From assembly GCF_003003265.1 (NCBI RefSeq), contig NZ_PVTL01000001.1, forward strand, positions 558,001 to 622,000: a DNA stretch of 64,000 nt, read 5' to 3'. The notes beneath the pieces were generated by a model that made no database searches, had not been told where the DNA came from, and saw nothing but the letters and a program-made list of their open reading frames with translations. The position numbers and the translations under genes are program-made. Shown here piece after piece: positions 42,936-52,954 of this stretch (position 1 is the stretch's first letter; every line of letters begins with the position of its first letter). The stretch comes from Glaciihabitans tibetensis. Lineage in GTDB: Bacteria; Actinomycetota; Actinomycetes; Actinomycetales; Microbacteriaceae.

Positions 42936-43877
42936 ATGAGCATTGATAGAGGAACCATGGACGTAGCCGTAGCACCACCAGCAAGTCGCGGTCGACTCGG
43001 GTTCAGCCGCAAGGCCAAGGCCTATGTCGCTCTCACGAAGCCGCGGGTTATTGAGCTGCTTTTAGTGACGACGGCGCCCGTGATGATCCTCGCGGAAGGC
43101 GGCTGGCCTGACTTCTGGCTTGTGGTCGCCACCCTGATCGGAGGCGCCCTCAGCGCCGGTTCAGCGGGCGCCTTCAACTGTTACATCGACCGGGATATCG
43201 ACCGGGTGATGAAACGCACCCAGAACCGGCCGTTGGTTACCGGTGATCTGACTGACCGTGAGGCGCTCGTGTTCGCGTGGGTTCTCGGCATCACCGCGAT
43301 CGCCTGGCTGGCGCTGACCACAAACTGGCTGGCGGCTTCGCTGTCGTTGGCGGCGATCCTGGTGTACGTCTTCGTCTACACCCTGTGGCTGAAGCGCCGA
43401 ACGGAACAGAACATCATCTGGGGCGGGATCGCAGGCTGTTTCCCCGTGGTCATCGGGTGGGCGGCGGTCACGGGCTCGCTTACCTGGGCACCGATCGTTC
43501 TCTTCGCCGTGATTTTTCTGTGGACCCCGCCGCACTATTGGCCGCTTTCGATGAAGTACCGCGACGACTATCAGAGCGCCTCAGTGCCGATGCTCGCCGT
43601 GGTTCGTGGCCGCACCGTCGTGGGACTGCAGGTCATCCTCTACGCGTGGGCCACCGTGGCATGTTCGCTACTCCTGATCCCGGTCGCCTCGATGGGCGTG
43701 GTCTACACCGTTGTCGCCATCGGTTCCGGTGCCTGGTTCATCTACGAGGCGCATCTCCTGTATGGCAGAACGATTCGCCACCTCGAGGTGAAGCCGATGA
43801 GGGTCTTCCACAGCTCGATCACCTATCTCACGCTGGTGTTCGTTGCGGTGGGAGTCGACCCGCTTCTGCCCTTCTAG
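42936..43877 (+). CDS. ctaB: Protoheme IX farnesyltransferase (heme O synthase)
   Basis: A 313-residue membrane protein with about eight or nine helices. It adds a farnesyl group to heme B to make heme O for cytochrome oxidase. The prenyl-diphosphate site [20 protein letters not shown] (about residues 84-103) is the family signature, and a second acidic loop contains YRDDYQSA. The true start may be ATG 42957 ([10 protein letters not shown]), giving 306 residues. Divergent from tkt, convergent with ctaA, which acts in the next step. Confidence 0.96.
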   Translation: MSIDRGTMDVAVAPPASRGRLGFSRKAKAYVALTKPRVIELLLVTTAPVMILAEGGWPDFWLVVATLIGGALSAGSAGAFNCYIDRDIDRVMKRTQNRPLVTGDLTDREALVFAWVLGITAIAWLALTTNWLAASLSLAAILVYVFVYTLWLKRRTEQNIIWGGIAGCFPVVIGWAAVTGSLTWAPIVLFAVIFLWTPPHYWPLSMKYRDDYQSASVPMLAVVRGRTVVGLQVILYAWATVACSLLLIPVASMGVVYTVVAIGSGAWFIYEAHLLYGRTIRHLEVKPMRVFHSSITYLTLVFVAVGVDPLLPF

Positions 43878-43886
43878 TTCGACGCG

Positions 43887-44855
43887 TCAGACGCGGGCCG
43901 TGGACGGTTCGGGAATCGATGGAGCCCGCACCAGACGTGCGGTGGAACGCTCAGACAGCACCGTTGCGGTCATCGCGGCGACGAGCACAGCCGCGAGAAC
44001 CATATGGATTCCGACCAGTATGGCCGGCAGGCCAAGGCGCGCCTGAGTCACGCCAACGACGACCTGAAGCATCTCGACCGCCAGGAGCCCCGAAACCCAG
44101 GGCCGGACGGGAACCATCTGAGCGCCCCCGGCGAAGACACCAATGAGGAGGACGACTGTCGCCAGCATGAGCGCGTAGGCGGGCCAGCTGTGCAGGTGCT
44201 GCAGTAACTCGGAGTTCAGGCCGTTCCTCGGCGTCTCCGAGTCACCGGCGTGCGGGCCGGATCCGGTGGTGAGGATTCCCAGCAGAACTGTTACGGCAAC
44301 CAGAAACGATGCGGCGTGCGTAAGCGCTGCAATCCATAGGGGCACACGGCGTTGCGTGCCTCGGGGGCCGCGGTACACGCGATACAGCAGCACCGTGGTG
44401 AGTGTAACGAGGCAGATCGACACGACAAAGTGCGCACCGACGATGTATGGATTCAGGCCGGTGAGCACCGTTATGCCACCGAGCACGGCCTGGAGCGGGA
44501 TCGACAGGCCTTGCAGGAGTGCGAGAACAAAGAGGTCACGACGTTGTGCCCGATAGCGCAGAACCGCCAGGAACATCCCGACTGCCACGACGACCAGCAC
44601 AAAGGTAAGTAGGCGGTTGCCGAATTCGATAATTCCGTGAACGCCCATCTCCTGCGTTGTGGTGAACGATTCCGCGGTGCACCTGGGCCACGTTGGGCAA
44701 CCGAGACCGGAGCCGGTCAGGCGCACGGCGCCTCCGGTGCCAATGAGGAGTACCTGCGCGGCCAGCGAAAGCCAGGCGAAGATCCGCACGCGGCGGTCTA
44801 CACCGCGCGGCAGCCATTGGATCATTGTGTCTATCCAGCGAACCGTCACGAACAT
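43887..44855 (-). CDS. ctaA: Heme A synthase
   Basis: A 322-residue eight-helix membrane enzyme oxidising heme O to heme A. GCPTWPRC (C53, C59) is the extracellular cysteine pair. Heme-ligand histidines lie in VHGIIEFGNR (H73), IVGAHFVV, LQHLHSW and IVGIHMVL. ATG 44855 has GGAAAG upstream. Its 3' end is 9 bp from that of ctaB, so the two genes for successive steps converge. Confidence 0.94.
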   Translation of the reverse strand: MFVTVRWIDTMIQWLPRGVDRRVRIFAWLSLAAQVLLIGTGGAVRLTGSGLGCPTWPRCTAESFTTTQEMGVHGIIEFGNRLLTFVLVVVAVGMFLAVLRYRAQRRDLFVLALLQGLSIPLQAVLGGITVLTGLNPYIVGAHFVVSICLVTLTTVLLYRVYRGPRGTQRRVPLWIAALTHAASFLVAVTVLLGILTTGSGPHAGDSETPRNGLNSELLQHLHSWPAYALMLATVVLLIGVFAGGAQMVPVRPWVSGLLAVEMLQVVVGVTQARLGLPAILVGIHMVLAAVLVAAMTATVLSERSTARLVRAPSIPEPSTARV

Positions 44856-45209
44856 CCCATCTTTCCGCTCCGCTCCCGCGGGCAGATCCAGTTTATCGAG
44901 CGCCCCGATGCCTTATGGACGCGACGATACAATGGAACCCGACTCATGGCGCGCTCGGGTGGCGGGGTGCGCTGTGCCCAATCTGGCTCTTTGCCGACAT
45001 ATCCCGAGTTTCGGTGATCCTCACTGTAGAATTGGCGGGTTCTTAGAACATGCCCGGGAGCCAACGTAGGCAGCGGGATCACCCACCGCGTGTCCGGCTT
45101 GACCAAGCGGGTATTCCACGGCTTCACACATCCAATTCTCGCTGGCGTGCCGTGCCAGGGAATGCCATCGCAACCACACCGGTTGTAGAGGGTAGGAAAG
45201 AGGTAATTC
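44856..45209. other. Intergenic region between ctaA and sufB
   Basis: No gene seen in 354 bp. It contains the divergent 5' regions of ctaA (minus) and the suf operon (plus). A -10-like TAGAAT at 45027 and TACAAT at 44928 are the best promoter-like boxes. A SufR-type repressor gene, often upstream of sufB in actinobacteria, is absent. Confidence 0.6.
45027..45032 (+). promoter_or_regulatory. Candidate -10 box of the suf operon
   Basis: TAGAAT in CTGTAGAATTGG, about 180 bp before sufB; the -35 is not recognisable. It would leave a leader of about 170 nt. Confidence 0.35.
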
Positions 45210-46628
45210 ATGTCTGACGTTCTTATCGATCGACCCGAACTCAACGCGCTCGGCCAGTACGAGTTCGGCTGGGCCGACTCAGACGTCGCCGGCGCCACAG
45301 CCAAACGCGGAATCTCTGAAGCTGTTGTCGCTGACATTTCGCGACTCAAGAGCGAGCCAGAGTCGATGCTGAAAAACCGGCTCAAGGCCCTGTCGATTTT
45401 CCGGCGCAAACCGATGCCGACGTGGGGCGCCGACCTTTCTGGCATCGACTTCGACAACATCAAGTACTTTGTGCGCTCTACGGAGAAGCAGGCCCAGACG
45501 TGGGAAGACCTCCCCGAAGACATCCGTAACACCTACGAAAAGCTGGGAATTCCCGAGGCTGAGCGCAAGCGCCTCGTCTCGGGTGTCGCGGCCCAGTACG
45601 AGTCCGAAGTGGTCTTTCACTCGATCAACGCGGAACTCGAAGCGCAGGGTGTCATCTTTATGGACACCGACACCGCGCTCAAAGAGCACCCCGAGTTCTT
45701 TGATGAGTACTTCGGCACCGTCATCCCGTCCGGAGACAACAAGTTCGCCGCGCTGAACACCGCGGTCTGGTCGGGCGGATCATTCGTCTATGTGCCGCCA
45801 GGTGTTCACGTTGAGATCCCTCTGCAGGCGTACTTCCGCATCAATACGGAAAACATGGGGCAGTTCGAGCGCACCCTGATCATTGCCGACGAGGGCTCCT
45901 ACGTTCACTACATTGAGGGCTGCACGGCCCCCATCTACACCAGCGACTCACTGCACTCGGCGGTGGTCGAAATCGTCGTGAAGAAGAACGCCCGCGTTCG
46001 CTACACCACGATCCAGAACTGGTCGACAAATGTGTACAACCTCGTGACGAAGCGCGCCATCGCTCATGAGGGCGCAACCATGGAGTGGATCGACGGCAAC
46101 ATCGGTTCCAAGGTGACGATGAAGTACCCGTCCATCTACCTGGTCGGCGAGCACGCAAAGGGCGAGACGCTGTCGGTGGCCTTCGCGGGTCCCGGCCAGC
46201 ATCAGGACGCCGGCGCGAAGATGATTCACATGGCGCCGTACACCACGTCCTCCATCGTGTCCAAGTCGATTGCCCGAGGGGGCGGCCGCGCTGGTTACCG
46301 AGGCGAGGTTCGCGTCGACGAGAAAGCGCACCACTCTGCGAACACCGTTCGATGTGACGCGCTGCTTGTCGATAAGATTTCGCGGTCGGACACCTATCCG
46401 GCCATCGACATCCGTGTGGATGATGTGCAACTCGGCCACGAGGCGACGGTGTCCCGCGTCAGCGAAGAGCAATTGTTCTACCTGATGTCGCGCGGTATGC
46501 CCGAAGACGAGGCCATGGCGATGATCGTCCGTGGCTTCATCGAACCAATCGCGCGTGAACTTCCGATGGAATACGCACTCGAACTGAACAAGCTCATTGA
46601 GATGAGCATGGAAGGATCCGTCGGCTAA
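45210..46628 (+). CDS. sufB: Fe-S cluster assembly protein SufB
   Basis: A 472-residue beta-helix scaffold protein of the SUF system. Typical stretches are [45 protein letters not shown] and the C-terminal [14 protein letters not shown]. With SufC and SufD it forms the SufBC2D complex on which Fe-S clusters are built. ATG 45210 follows GAAAGAGG. The sufD ATG begins directly after the stop codon. Confidence 0.97.
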   Translation: MSDVLIDRPELNALGQYEFGWADSDVAGATAKRGISEAVVADISRLKSEPESMLKNRLKALSIFRRKPMPTWGADLSGIDFDNIKYFVRSTEKQAQTWEDLPEDIRNTYEKLGIPEAERKRLVSGVAAQYESEVVFHSINAELEAQGVIFMDTDTALKEHPEFFDEYFGTVIPSGDNKFAALNTAVWSGGSFVYVPPGVHVEIPLQAYFRINTENMGQFERTLIIADEGSYVHYIEGCTAPIYTSDSLHSAVVEIVVKKNARVRYTTIQNWSTNVYNLVTKRAIAHEGATMEWIDGNIGSKVTMKYPSIYLVGEHAKGETLSVAFAGPGQHQDAGAKMIHMAPYTTSSIVSKSIARGGGRAGYRGEVRVDEKAHHSANTVRCDALLVDKISRSDTYPAIDIRVDDVQLGHEATVSRVSEEQLFYLMSRGMPEDEAMAMIVRGFIEPIARELPMEYALELNKLIEMSMEGSVG

Positions 46629-47828
46629 ATGTCCGCCGTTACATCACCACAGCCGCCTGTGCTCGCCGCCGCTGGGCAGCACGGAAATACCGCACACAGT
46701 GACGGGGGCTGGGCACTCGTGCCCGTTCAGACTCGTTCGGAGCGGTTCACTTCGGTCGATCCCGCTGCGTTCGACGCGGTCACGGGCCTCGAAGCGGACT
46801 GGAAGTTGACCCCGGTCGCGATAGTGCGTCCACTCATCGACGGAGTGCTTGACGGATCGCCGTACCAGTACTCGTCCACGGAGACTGAGGGCACGTCCCT
46901 GGAATGGGTCGACCGCTCAGACGTGCGTGTCGGCGCGGCGGGAATGCCAGAAGAGAAGGCATCCGCAAACGCGTGGAGCACCTTTGAGAAGGCACTGTCG
47001 ATCACGCTCAGTGGCGAGGAGACCGCCCACGTTACAGTGAACCGCTCCGCGCTGGGCGGCCACGCCCGCGCTGCTCACACGCTGATCACTGCGAAGCCGA
47101 ACAGCAACGCGACCGTGGTACTGCAGAACTCGGGTTCTGCTCTCCTCAGTGAAAATGTGGAGATCGTCGTCGAGGACGGCGCCAACCTCACGGTCATCAG
47201 CGTTCAGGAATGGGACGGCTCTGCGGTCCACCTGGCGAGCCACTTTGCCCGGGTCGGACGTGACGCGCGTCTGAAGCACATCGTCGTTTCTCTCGGCGGA
47301 AAGGTGGTGCGGGTCAACCCGTCCGTTCACCTCGTCGAGGCCGGAGCAGACGGTCAGCTCTTCGGCCTGTACTTCGCCGACGCCGGGCAGCACCTTGAGC
47401 AGCGGGTGTACGTGCATCACGTCGCACCGAACACCATCAGCAGGGTCAACTACAAAGGTGCGCTCAACGGCGCCGGCGCGCGCACGGTCTGGGTCGGAGA
47501 CGTTCTCATCGGTCCGGACGCTGCCGGAACCGACTCCTACGAGGCGAACCGCAATCTGGTACTGAGCGAGGGCACCCGCGCGGATTCGATCCCGAACCTG
47601 GAGATCGAGTGTGGCGACATCGTTGGGGCCGGCCACGCCAGTGCCACGGGTCGCTTCGATGACGAGCACCTGTTCTACCTGCAGGCACGGGGAATTCCCG
47701 AGGACAAGGCGCGTCGCCTCGTCGTGCTTGGCTTCCTCACCGAGATCATCCAGAAGATCGGCAAGGGCGATCTGGAGTCGCGTCTGCTCGAAGCGATCGA
47801 GATCGAACTCGGGGGAGTGGCCGCATGA
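46629..47828 (+). CDS. sufD: Fe-S cluster assembly protein SufD
   Basis: A 399-residue SufB paralogue. It has HHVAPNTISRVNYKGALNG, VLIGPDAAGTDSYEANRNL, and the common C-terminal EHLFYLQARGIPEDKARRLV. It lacks the SufB cysteine region, as expected. Starts immediately after the sufB stop and overlaps the following Rieske gene by 4 bp (ATGA). Confidence 0.96.
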   Translation: MSAVTSPQPPVLAAAGQHGNTAHSDGGWALVPVQTRSERFTSVDPAAFDAVTGLEADWKLTPVAIVRPLIDGVLDGSPYQYSSTETEGTSLEWVDRSDVRVGAAGMPEEKASANAWSTFEKALSITLSGEETAHVTVNRSALGGHARAAHTLITAKPNSNATVVLQNSGSALLSENVEIVVEDGANLTVISVQEWDGSAVHLASHFARVGRDARLKHIVVSLGGKVVRVNPSVHLVEAGADGQLFGLYFADAGQHLEQRVYVHHVAPNTISRVNYKGALNGAGARTVWVGDVLIGPDAAGTDSYEANRNLVLSEGTRADSIPNLEIECGDIVGAGHASATGRFDDEHLFYLQARGIPEDKARRLVVLGFLTEIIQKIGKGDLESRLLEAIEIELGGVAA

Positions 47829-48172
47829 GCACCCCAACGAAGGTCTGCGCCAGCGCCGACCTTGAACCCAACCAGGCTCTGAAAGTCGTCGTAGATGGCG
47901 TCGCGATTGCTTTGGTCAAAGACTCAGAAGGCGCTATTCACGCGCTCGGGGATACCTGCACCCACGGAGACATCTCGTTGTCCGAAGGTTTCGTCGAGGA
48001 CGATGCGCTCGAGTGCTGGGCCCATGGGTCCAAGTTCTCCCTTCGCTCGGGAAAACCGATGAACCTACCCGCGTACGAGCCGGTGCCCGTGTTTGTGGTC
48101 ACCCTCGTCGACGGCGACGTCTATCTCGATCCCAGCGTGACGGTGCCGACCAGCGACACGGTCGCCGGCTAA
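47825..48172 (+). CDS. Rieske-type ferredoxin within the suf operon
   Basis: A 115-residue [2Fe-2S] Rieske protein, related to the ferredoxin subunits of non-heme-iron oxygenases. The ligands are C45 and H47 (CTHGDISL) and C64 and H67 (CWAHGSKF). It is soluble with no membrane anchor. Its place between sufD and sufC suggests it supplies electrons for cluster assembly or uses the new clusters; this is inference. ATGA overlap with sufD. Confidence 0.93.
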   Translation: MSTPTKVCASADLEPNQALKVVVDGVAIALVKDSEGAIHALGDTCTHGDISLSEGFVEDDALECWAHGSKFSLRSGKPMNLPAYEPVPVFVVTLVDGDVYLDPSVTVPTSDTVAG

Positions 48173-48230
48173 CTTCCGATCCGGCCACCGCGAATTCCCT
48201 AACTTTCCAATCGACTAGGAAACTGTTTTT

Positions 48231-48995
48231 ATGTCAACACTTGTTATCAATGACCTTCACGTGAGTGTCGAGACCGATCAGGGCACCAAGCACATCCTCA
48301 AGGGCGTCGACCTGACGCTCGAGCAGGGATCGATCCACGCGATCATGGGTCCGAACGGCTCAGGCAAGTCGACGCTTGCGTACACCATCGCCGGCCACCC
48401 GAAGTATCACGTCGAGAGTGGTTCGGTGAAGCTGGACGGCGAAGAGGTGCTCGACATGTCCGTGGACGCTCGCGCCCGCGCCGGGATCTTCCTCGCGATG
48501 CAGTACCCGGTGGAGATCCCCGGCGTGACGGTGTCGAACTTCCTCCGCACCGCGAAGACGGCCATCGACGGCGAAGCGCCTGCCCTGCGTCCGTGGCTGA
48601 AAGAGATCCGCGGCTCGATGGAAGCGCTTCGCATGGACAAGACGTTCGCCGAGCGCAATGTGAACGAGGGGTTCTCCGGTGGTGAAAAGAAGCGCCACGA
48701 GATCCTTCAGCTCGAGCTGTTGAAGCCGCGTTTCGCCGTTCTTGACGAAACCGATTCTGGGCTGGATGTCGATGCGCTCAAGATCGTCTCAGAGGGTGTC
48801 AACCGCGCCAAGGCAAACACGGGCCTCGGTGTACTGCTGATCACGCACTACACCCGCATCCTGCGTTACATCCACCCCGACTTCGTGCACGTCTTCGTCG
48901 ACGGTCGCGTGGCGGAAGAAGGCGGACCGGAGCTTGCCGACCGCCTTGAGAACGAGGGCTACGATCGCTATCTCACGGGTACGAGCGTAGGTTAG
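48231..48995 (+). CDS. sufC: Fe-S cluster assembly ATPase SufC
   Basis: A 254-residue ABC-type ATPase. Walker A GPNGSGKST (near residue 41), the signature FSGGEKKRHEILQL, and Walker B FAVLDETDSGLDVDALK with the Suf-type reading are present. It powers the SufBCD scaffold. ATG 48231, 58 bp after the Rieske gene. Confidence 0.97.
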   Translation: MSTLVINDLHVSVETDQGTKHILKGVDLTLEQGSIHAIMGPNGSGKSTLAYTIAGHPKYHVESGSVKLDGEEVLDMSVDARARAGIFLAMQYPVEIPGVTVSNFLRTAKTAIDGEAPALRPWLKEIRGSMEALRMDKTFAERNVNEGFSGGEKKRHEILQLELLKPRFAVLDETDSGLDVDALKIVSEGVNRAKANTGLGVLLITHYTRILRYIHPDFVHVFVDGRVAEEGGPELADRLENEGYDRYLTGTSVG

Positions 48996-48999
48996 GGCC

Positions 49000-49329
49000 A
49001 TGGCTACAGCTCTTGCTCCGGCGCTCTTCGATCAGGTCGAAGAAGCCTTGAAGGACGTGATGGATCCCGAACTCGGGATCAACATCGTGGACCTCGGCCT
49101 GATTTACGATCTTTCGTGGGATGAGGACAACAACGCGCTTCTCATCAGCATGACGTTGACTTCGGCGGGCTGCCCGCTCACCGACGTTCTCGAGGAGCAG
49201 ACCGCCCAGTCGCTCGACGGAATCGTCGACGCATTTCGGATCAACTGGGTATGGATGCCGCCGTGGGGGCCGGAGAAAATCACGGACGACGGCCGCGACA
49301 TGATGCGCGCACTCGGCTTCTCGATGTAG
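49000..49329 (+). CDS. sufT: SufT/MIP18-family Fe-S assembly factor
   Basis: A 109-residue protein of the DUF59 family. DPELGINIVDLGLIYD (near residue 22), the conserved cysteine in TSAGCPLTD, and WGPEKITDDGR are the family landmarks. It helps mature Fe-S proteins. It starts 4 bp after sufC. The desulfurase SufS and the scaffold SufU, usually found between sufC and sufT, are not in this operon. Confidence 0.92.
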   Translation: MATALAPALFDQVEEALKDVMDPELGINIVDLGLIYDLSWDEDNNALLISMTLTSAGCPLTDVLEEQTAQSLDGIVDAFRINWVWMPPWGPEKITDDGRDMMRALGFSM

Positions 49330-49413
49330 GACAAGAGTTCACTGCGCTACTGCCAGCTGTGAGCGGCTTCCCTCGCGGAATCGTCGACTATGTTTCAGAC
49401 ACGGGGGAGACGG

Positions 49414-51102
49414 ATGGGATTGTCCGGCACTGATCGCGATCGCGGTCGACAACGGGACAGGCTGGTGCAATCCGTTGCGCAGTCGCAGCTTCTTGTGTCC
49501 GCGTCGGTGTTGCTTCTGGCCGCGTTCGCCCTCGTCGTACGTCCCCATGCGCTGGGGCTACCGCTGTTTTTCGGCGGCATCGGACTGGTCTTTGTAGCGA
49601 CGGGCCTGGCCGTACTCGTCCCCTGGTCCCTGGCAAATAAGCGATGGGCGGCGGCGCTCCCGCTGCTGGACCTGGTGGCAATCGCGCTGATGCAGGCGGC
49701 GGCGCCCGAGCTGTCTGCTGAATTGTTTCTGGTCTTCCCCGTGCTGTGGCTGGCACGGAACTTCCGGCTGTTCGGGGCCATCGGCGGGGTGACCGTGGCG
49801 ACGCTGCTCCTGTGGGGCGGTTGGGCGATCAGCGGGCGTGCGATAGCGGTCGCGGACTTTCCGACGCTCGTGCTCCTGCCCCTCACGCTCGCCTTTATCT
49901 CGGCCACGACCTATGCAACCAGCCGGCGGACCACCGGACAGCGCCTGCTTCTGCGGTCCCAGGTACTGCTGACCGAGGCAGCGTTCGCTCGAGCCCGCGC
50001 GCAGGAGCGCAGCCTCGAGGACATCCTCAACGCTGTCGAGTTTGGTGTGCTCGCGTTCGACCGGGCGGGACGGGTCACTCTGGTGAACGAGTCCCATCGT
50101 CGGTCGCTGGCCGAGTTCGGGGCGGCACGGGACGCCTTTGTGCATCCCATCGCCTACCAATATGACGGTCTGACGCCGTTTACCGAGGAGGCGCGGCCGT
50201 TCTCGCGTGCGCTGAACGGGCAAAGCTTCGAGAACGTCATCATCTGGACGGGCGAGCCCGGCGACAAGCGGGTGGCATTTTCGGTCACGTCCCGCATGCT
50301 GACGACCGTCGACGGGGAGCCGGACGGCGGGATCGTGGTGTTGCGGGATGTCACGGCGGAACTCGAGGCGATTAAGGCACGTGACAGCCTGCTCGCGTCG
50401 GTCTCGCATGAACTGCGAACGCCGCTGACATCCATCCTCGGTTATCTCGAGCTTGCTCTCGACGACGAGCGCGTCGCCCCGGAAACCCTCCGGATGGTGG
50501 ACATAGCGCACCGCAATTCCGAGCGGCTGTTGTCGCTCGTGACAGACCTGCTGAACGCGGCGAGCGACGCGGATGAGGCTCTCTCGATGCGTTTTCAGCA
50601 CTGCAGCATCGCGGAGATAGTTGAGCAGGCTCTCGACGACCAACGGGCAGTGGCCAACCTCAGCGGAATCCGCCTGCGCGGGTCCATTAGCGACCGTGGA
50701 CCAGCGAGCGCTGATCCGCTGCGGATCCGCCAAGTTATCGACAATCTCCTCAGCAACGCCATCAAGTACAACCGCCCCGGCGGCGAAGTCGTGATTGCGG
50801 TCGAGACCGTTGATGCGTCGATCCGTGTCACGGTGAGCGACACCGGAGTGGGTTTGTCCCAGGACGAAATCAGCCATCTGTTCGACCGGTTCTACCGAAC
50901 GGAGTCGGCGCGCCTGTCTTCCGTCGCAGGATCGGGGCTCGGTTTGGGAATAACCCGCGACATTGTCCGACAGCACGGGGGAGAGTTGGGAGTGAGCAGC
51001 CAGCTGGGTGTGGGAACAACTTTCGCGATGAGCCTGCCCACCGCACGTCCCACGGCCGTCGCCTCGCGCTCGGCGCTCCGCGCCCCAACCCCCGTCGACT
51101 AA
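49414..51102 (+). CDS. Membrane sensor histidine kinase with PAS domain
   Basis: 562 residues. The N-terminus holds about five membrane helices (residues 27-172). A PAS domain follows (about 200-315, ILNAVEFGVLAFDRAGRVTL), then HisKA with H332 in VSHELRTPLTS and the HATPase domain (N-box DNLLSNAIKYN, G-boxes DTGVGLS and GSGLGLGI). It senses an unknown signal at the membrane. ATG 49414 follows GGGGGAGA; ATG 49390 is an alternative. Its partner may be the regulator at 54736-55734. The degenerate GGDEF gene follows after 24 bp. Confidence 0.88.
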   Translation: MGLSGTDRDRGRQRDRLVQSVAQSQLLVSASVLLLAAFALVVRPHALGLPLFFGGIGLVFVATGLAVLVPWSLANKRWAAALPLLDLVAIALMQAAAPELSAELFLVFPVLWLARNFRLFGAIGGVTVATLLLWGGWAISGRAIAVADFPTLVLLPLTLAFISATTYATSRRTTGQRLLLRSQVLLTEAAFARARAQERSLEDILNAVEFGVLAFDRAGRVTLVNESHRRSLAEFGAARDAFVHPIAYQYDGLTPFTEEARPFSRALNGQSFENVIIWTGEPGDKRVAFSVTSRMLTTVDGEPDGGIVVLRDVTAELEAIKARDSLLASVSHELRTPLTSILGYLELALDDERVAPETLRMVDIAHRNSERLLSLVTDLLNAASDADEALSMRFQHCSIAEIVEQALDDQRAVANLSGIRLRGSISDRGPASADPLRIRQVIDNLLSNAIKYNRPGGEVVIAVETVDASIRVTVSDTGVGLSQDEISHLFDRFYRTESARLSSVAGSGLGLGITRDIVRQHGGELGVSSQLGVGTTFAMSLPTARPTAVASRSALRAPTPVD

Positions 51103-51126
51103 ACGTCGCATGACTGAGGTACCCCC

Positions 51127-52305
51127 ATGGTGATTGATACCCAGACACTGCTCCTCGCGCAGGGCGCCGTCGTCGCCATTTGCGGCGTGGCATTCATTCT
51201 CAACAACATTTTGCGGCGGAACGACAAGGTTGGGCGCACCTGGAGTATCGCCTTCGTTACGGGCATCCTCACCGCCCTCGCCTACGCAGTCTGGTCGGTG
51301 GTTCCCGGAGCGTGGTGGGCAAATGCGATTGGAAATGCCGGCGTCGTCCTCTCGTTGGGCACAATGTGGTCTGGTTGCCGTCAGTACAACGACAGAAGCT
51401 CGACGATCGGTGTCGTGTTGGCCGGGACCGGCGTCGTCGCGCTAGCCGCCCTGCTGCCCGGTCCGGAGGGGGGAGACTGGGCGGGATCCTGGGCGGAATT
51501 TGTCGCGGCCTCCGTCTTCGCGGGCCTTGCCGGCGTTGAGAGCATGCGGTTCCGGATGAGGCGCAGCGTGACCGCCCGGATGCTCGCGGTCGTATTCTGG
51601 GGCGTCGGTGGGTACTTTGCGCTGAGGACCGTTGTTTTTCTTATCGACGGCGAAACCGGACCGGTCTTCCTCGGGTACTTTGGCACGATCCCGACAACCT
51701 TCGTAAGTATCGCCCTGGTGACGCTCGCGGCGGTGTCGATGTCGGTCCTGACGACGAACCGGGCGGCGCGGGGCGCACTCGACCTGGCATCGGCGGACGG
51801 TCCGCGCCTGCCCGGCGTGCTGTCTGCATCCCAGTTCGACCAGCACGCCGAAGCCTGGCTGTTCCGCGCGCAGCGCGATCGCGACCCGCTCGTCTTGCTC
51901 CTGGTCGACATCGCCAACCTCGACCACATGAACACCGCATTTGGGCGCTCCTATGGCGACGAGGCGATTCGCGCCGTGGCGCGCATCTGCGTGAGTACAC
52001 TGCCGTCGGCGGCGATCGTCGGCCACCGCGGGGGAAAGAGCTTCGCGATCCTGACTACGGCGCCCGCCGTGGGCGATGCGGTGGCTGTCGCAGAGCGCCT
52101 GTACACAGCGCTGGTGGAAAGCCCGATCGATCCGGTCGAGGGCATCCGTGCGGCGGCAGCGTGCGGGATCGCGAGTACGCGTGCGAGCGGGTACGCCTAC
52201 GGTGTGCTTCAGTCGCAGGCGGCTGCCGCGCTCGCCTCAGCGATTGAAGCGGGTTCTGGGGCTATCCGATTGGCCGACCCCGCGACATCCGCCTCACCGC
52301 AATAA
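51127..52305 (+). CDS. Membrane protein with degenerate GGDEF domain
   Basis: 392 residues. The first about 210 contain six or seven hydrophobic helices. The C-terminal domain follows the diguanylate-cyclase plan (LLLVDIANLDHMNTAFG, then GDEAIRAVARI), but the signature reads GGKSF (302-306) instead of GGDEF, so the catalytic acidic residues are missing and no RxxD inhibitory site precedes it. It probably does not make c-di-GMP; it may bind a nucleotide or serve as a scaffold. Probably co-transcribed with the histidine kinase. Confidence 0.8.
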   Translation: MVIDTQTLLLAQGAVVAICGVAFILNNILRRNDKVGRTWSIAFVTGILTALAYAVWSVVPGAWWANAIGNAGVVLSLGTMWSGCRQYNDRSSTIGVVLAGTGVVALAALLPGPEGGDWAGSWAEFVAASVFAGLAGVESMRFRMRRSVTARMLAVVFWGVGGYFALRTVVFLIDGETGPVFLGYFGTIPTTFVSIALVTLAAVSMSVLTTNRAARGALDLASADGPRLPGVLSASQFDQHAEAWLFRAQRDRDPLVLLLVDIANLDHMNTAFGRSYGDEAIRAVARICVSTLPSAAIVGHRGGKSFAILTTAPAVGDAVAVAERLYTALVESPIDPVEGIRAAAACGIASTRASGYAYGVLQSQAAAALASAIEAGSGAIRLADPATSASPQ

Positions 52306-52321
52306 AAGGCTGGGCTCGCCG

Positions 52322-52954
52322 TTAGCCTTCAGCGGGCTCTGTTGCGAGTGCGATGGTGAGCGTGTCCGCTGCGGTCTGCTTGGCGTATTCGGTCGACGTC
52401 GGAGTGGTCTGCAGCAGCAGTTCATACGTGAAAGACAGTGTCAGCGAGGTGGCTGTTTCATCGACAGCGGGCAGGATAAAGGTCTGGTTGTAGGTGTACG
52501 GGTCTTTCATCGGGTAGCCAGGAGACACTGTTGCCAGGTCGCTGATGGTGGGGGGAGCGGCAAGCGGCCCCAGCGGACCGTTGACTCCGACGACCAACGA
52601 GACCCGGGAGATGTAGATCTGCTGCCCGTCGTCGGTCAGCAGGGAGCCTTTGAGGTTGAACGTCAGCGGTTTGTTCGCCGCGGCCGTCCACTTATCCATC
52701 GTCAGGGTCGAGTAGTAATCGACACTCAGGGCGATCGCGCCCGCGGACAGCGACCGCTGCACGGACCCGGTAGCGAGGTCGTTGACGATCACTTCAATCG
52801 GCGCGGGAGAGGTGGCCACGGGTGTCGGAGTGGGCGTGGCGGAAGACTCGGTCCACGGCGGCGCACCGCATGCCGTGAGGCTGCTGACAGCGACCAATGC
52901 AACAGCCGCCCACGAGACTATTCTGGTCGTTCTGAGTGCGCGCATGGTCCCCAT
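52322..52954 (-). CDS. Putative lipoprotein
   Basis: A 210-residue minus-strand protein with a signal peptide ending in a lipobox (SSLTAC, Cys near residue 29), a Thr/Pro-rich spacer (TPTPTPVATSPAP), then a beta-rich domain of unknown family. It should be tethered to the outer face of the membrane. Lies between the degenerate GGDEF gene and the processive glycosyltransferase, both on the other strand. ATG 52945 is a second possible start. Confidence 0.75.
   Translation of the reverse strand: MGTMRALRTTRIVSWAAVALVAVSSLTACGAPPWTESSATPTPTPVATSPAPIEVIVNDLATGSVQRSLSAGAIALSVDYYSTLTMDKWTAAANKPLTFNLKGSLLTDDGQQIYISRVSLVVGVNGPLGPLAAPPTISDLATVSPGYPMKDPYTYNQTFILPAVDETATSLTLSFTYELLLQTTPTSTEYAKQTAADTLTIALATEPAEG

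Noticed and set aside
44846..45532. 228-codon minus-strand frame over the start of sufB
   Set aside because: It is mostly antisense to sufB, and the part in the gap has no ribosome site or family resemblance.
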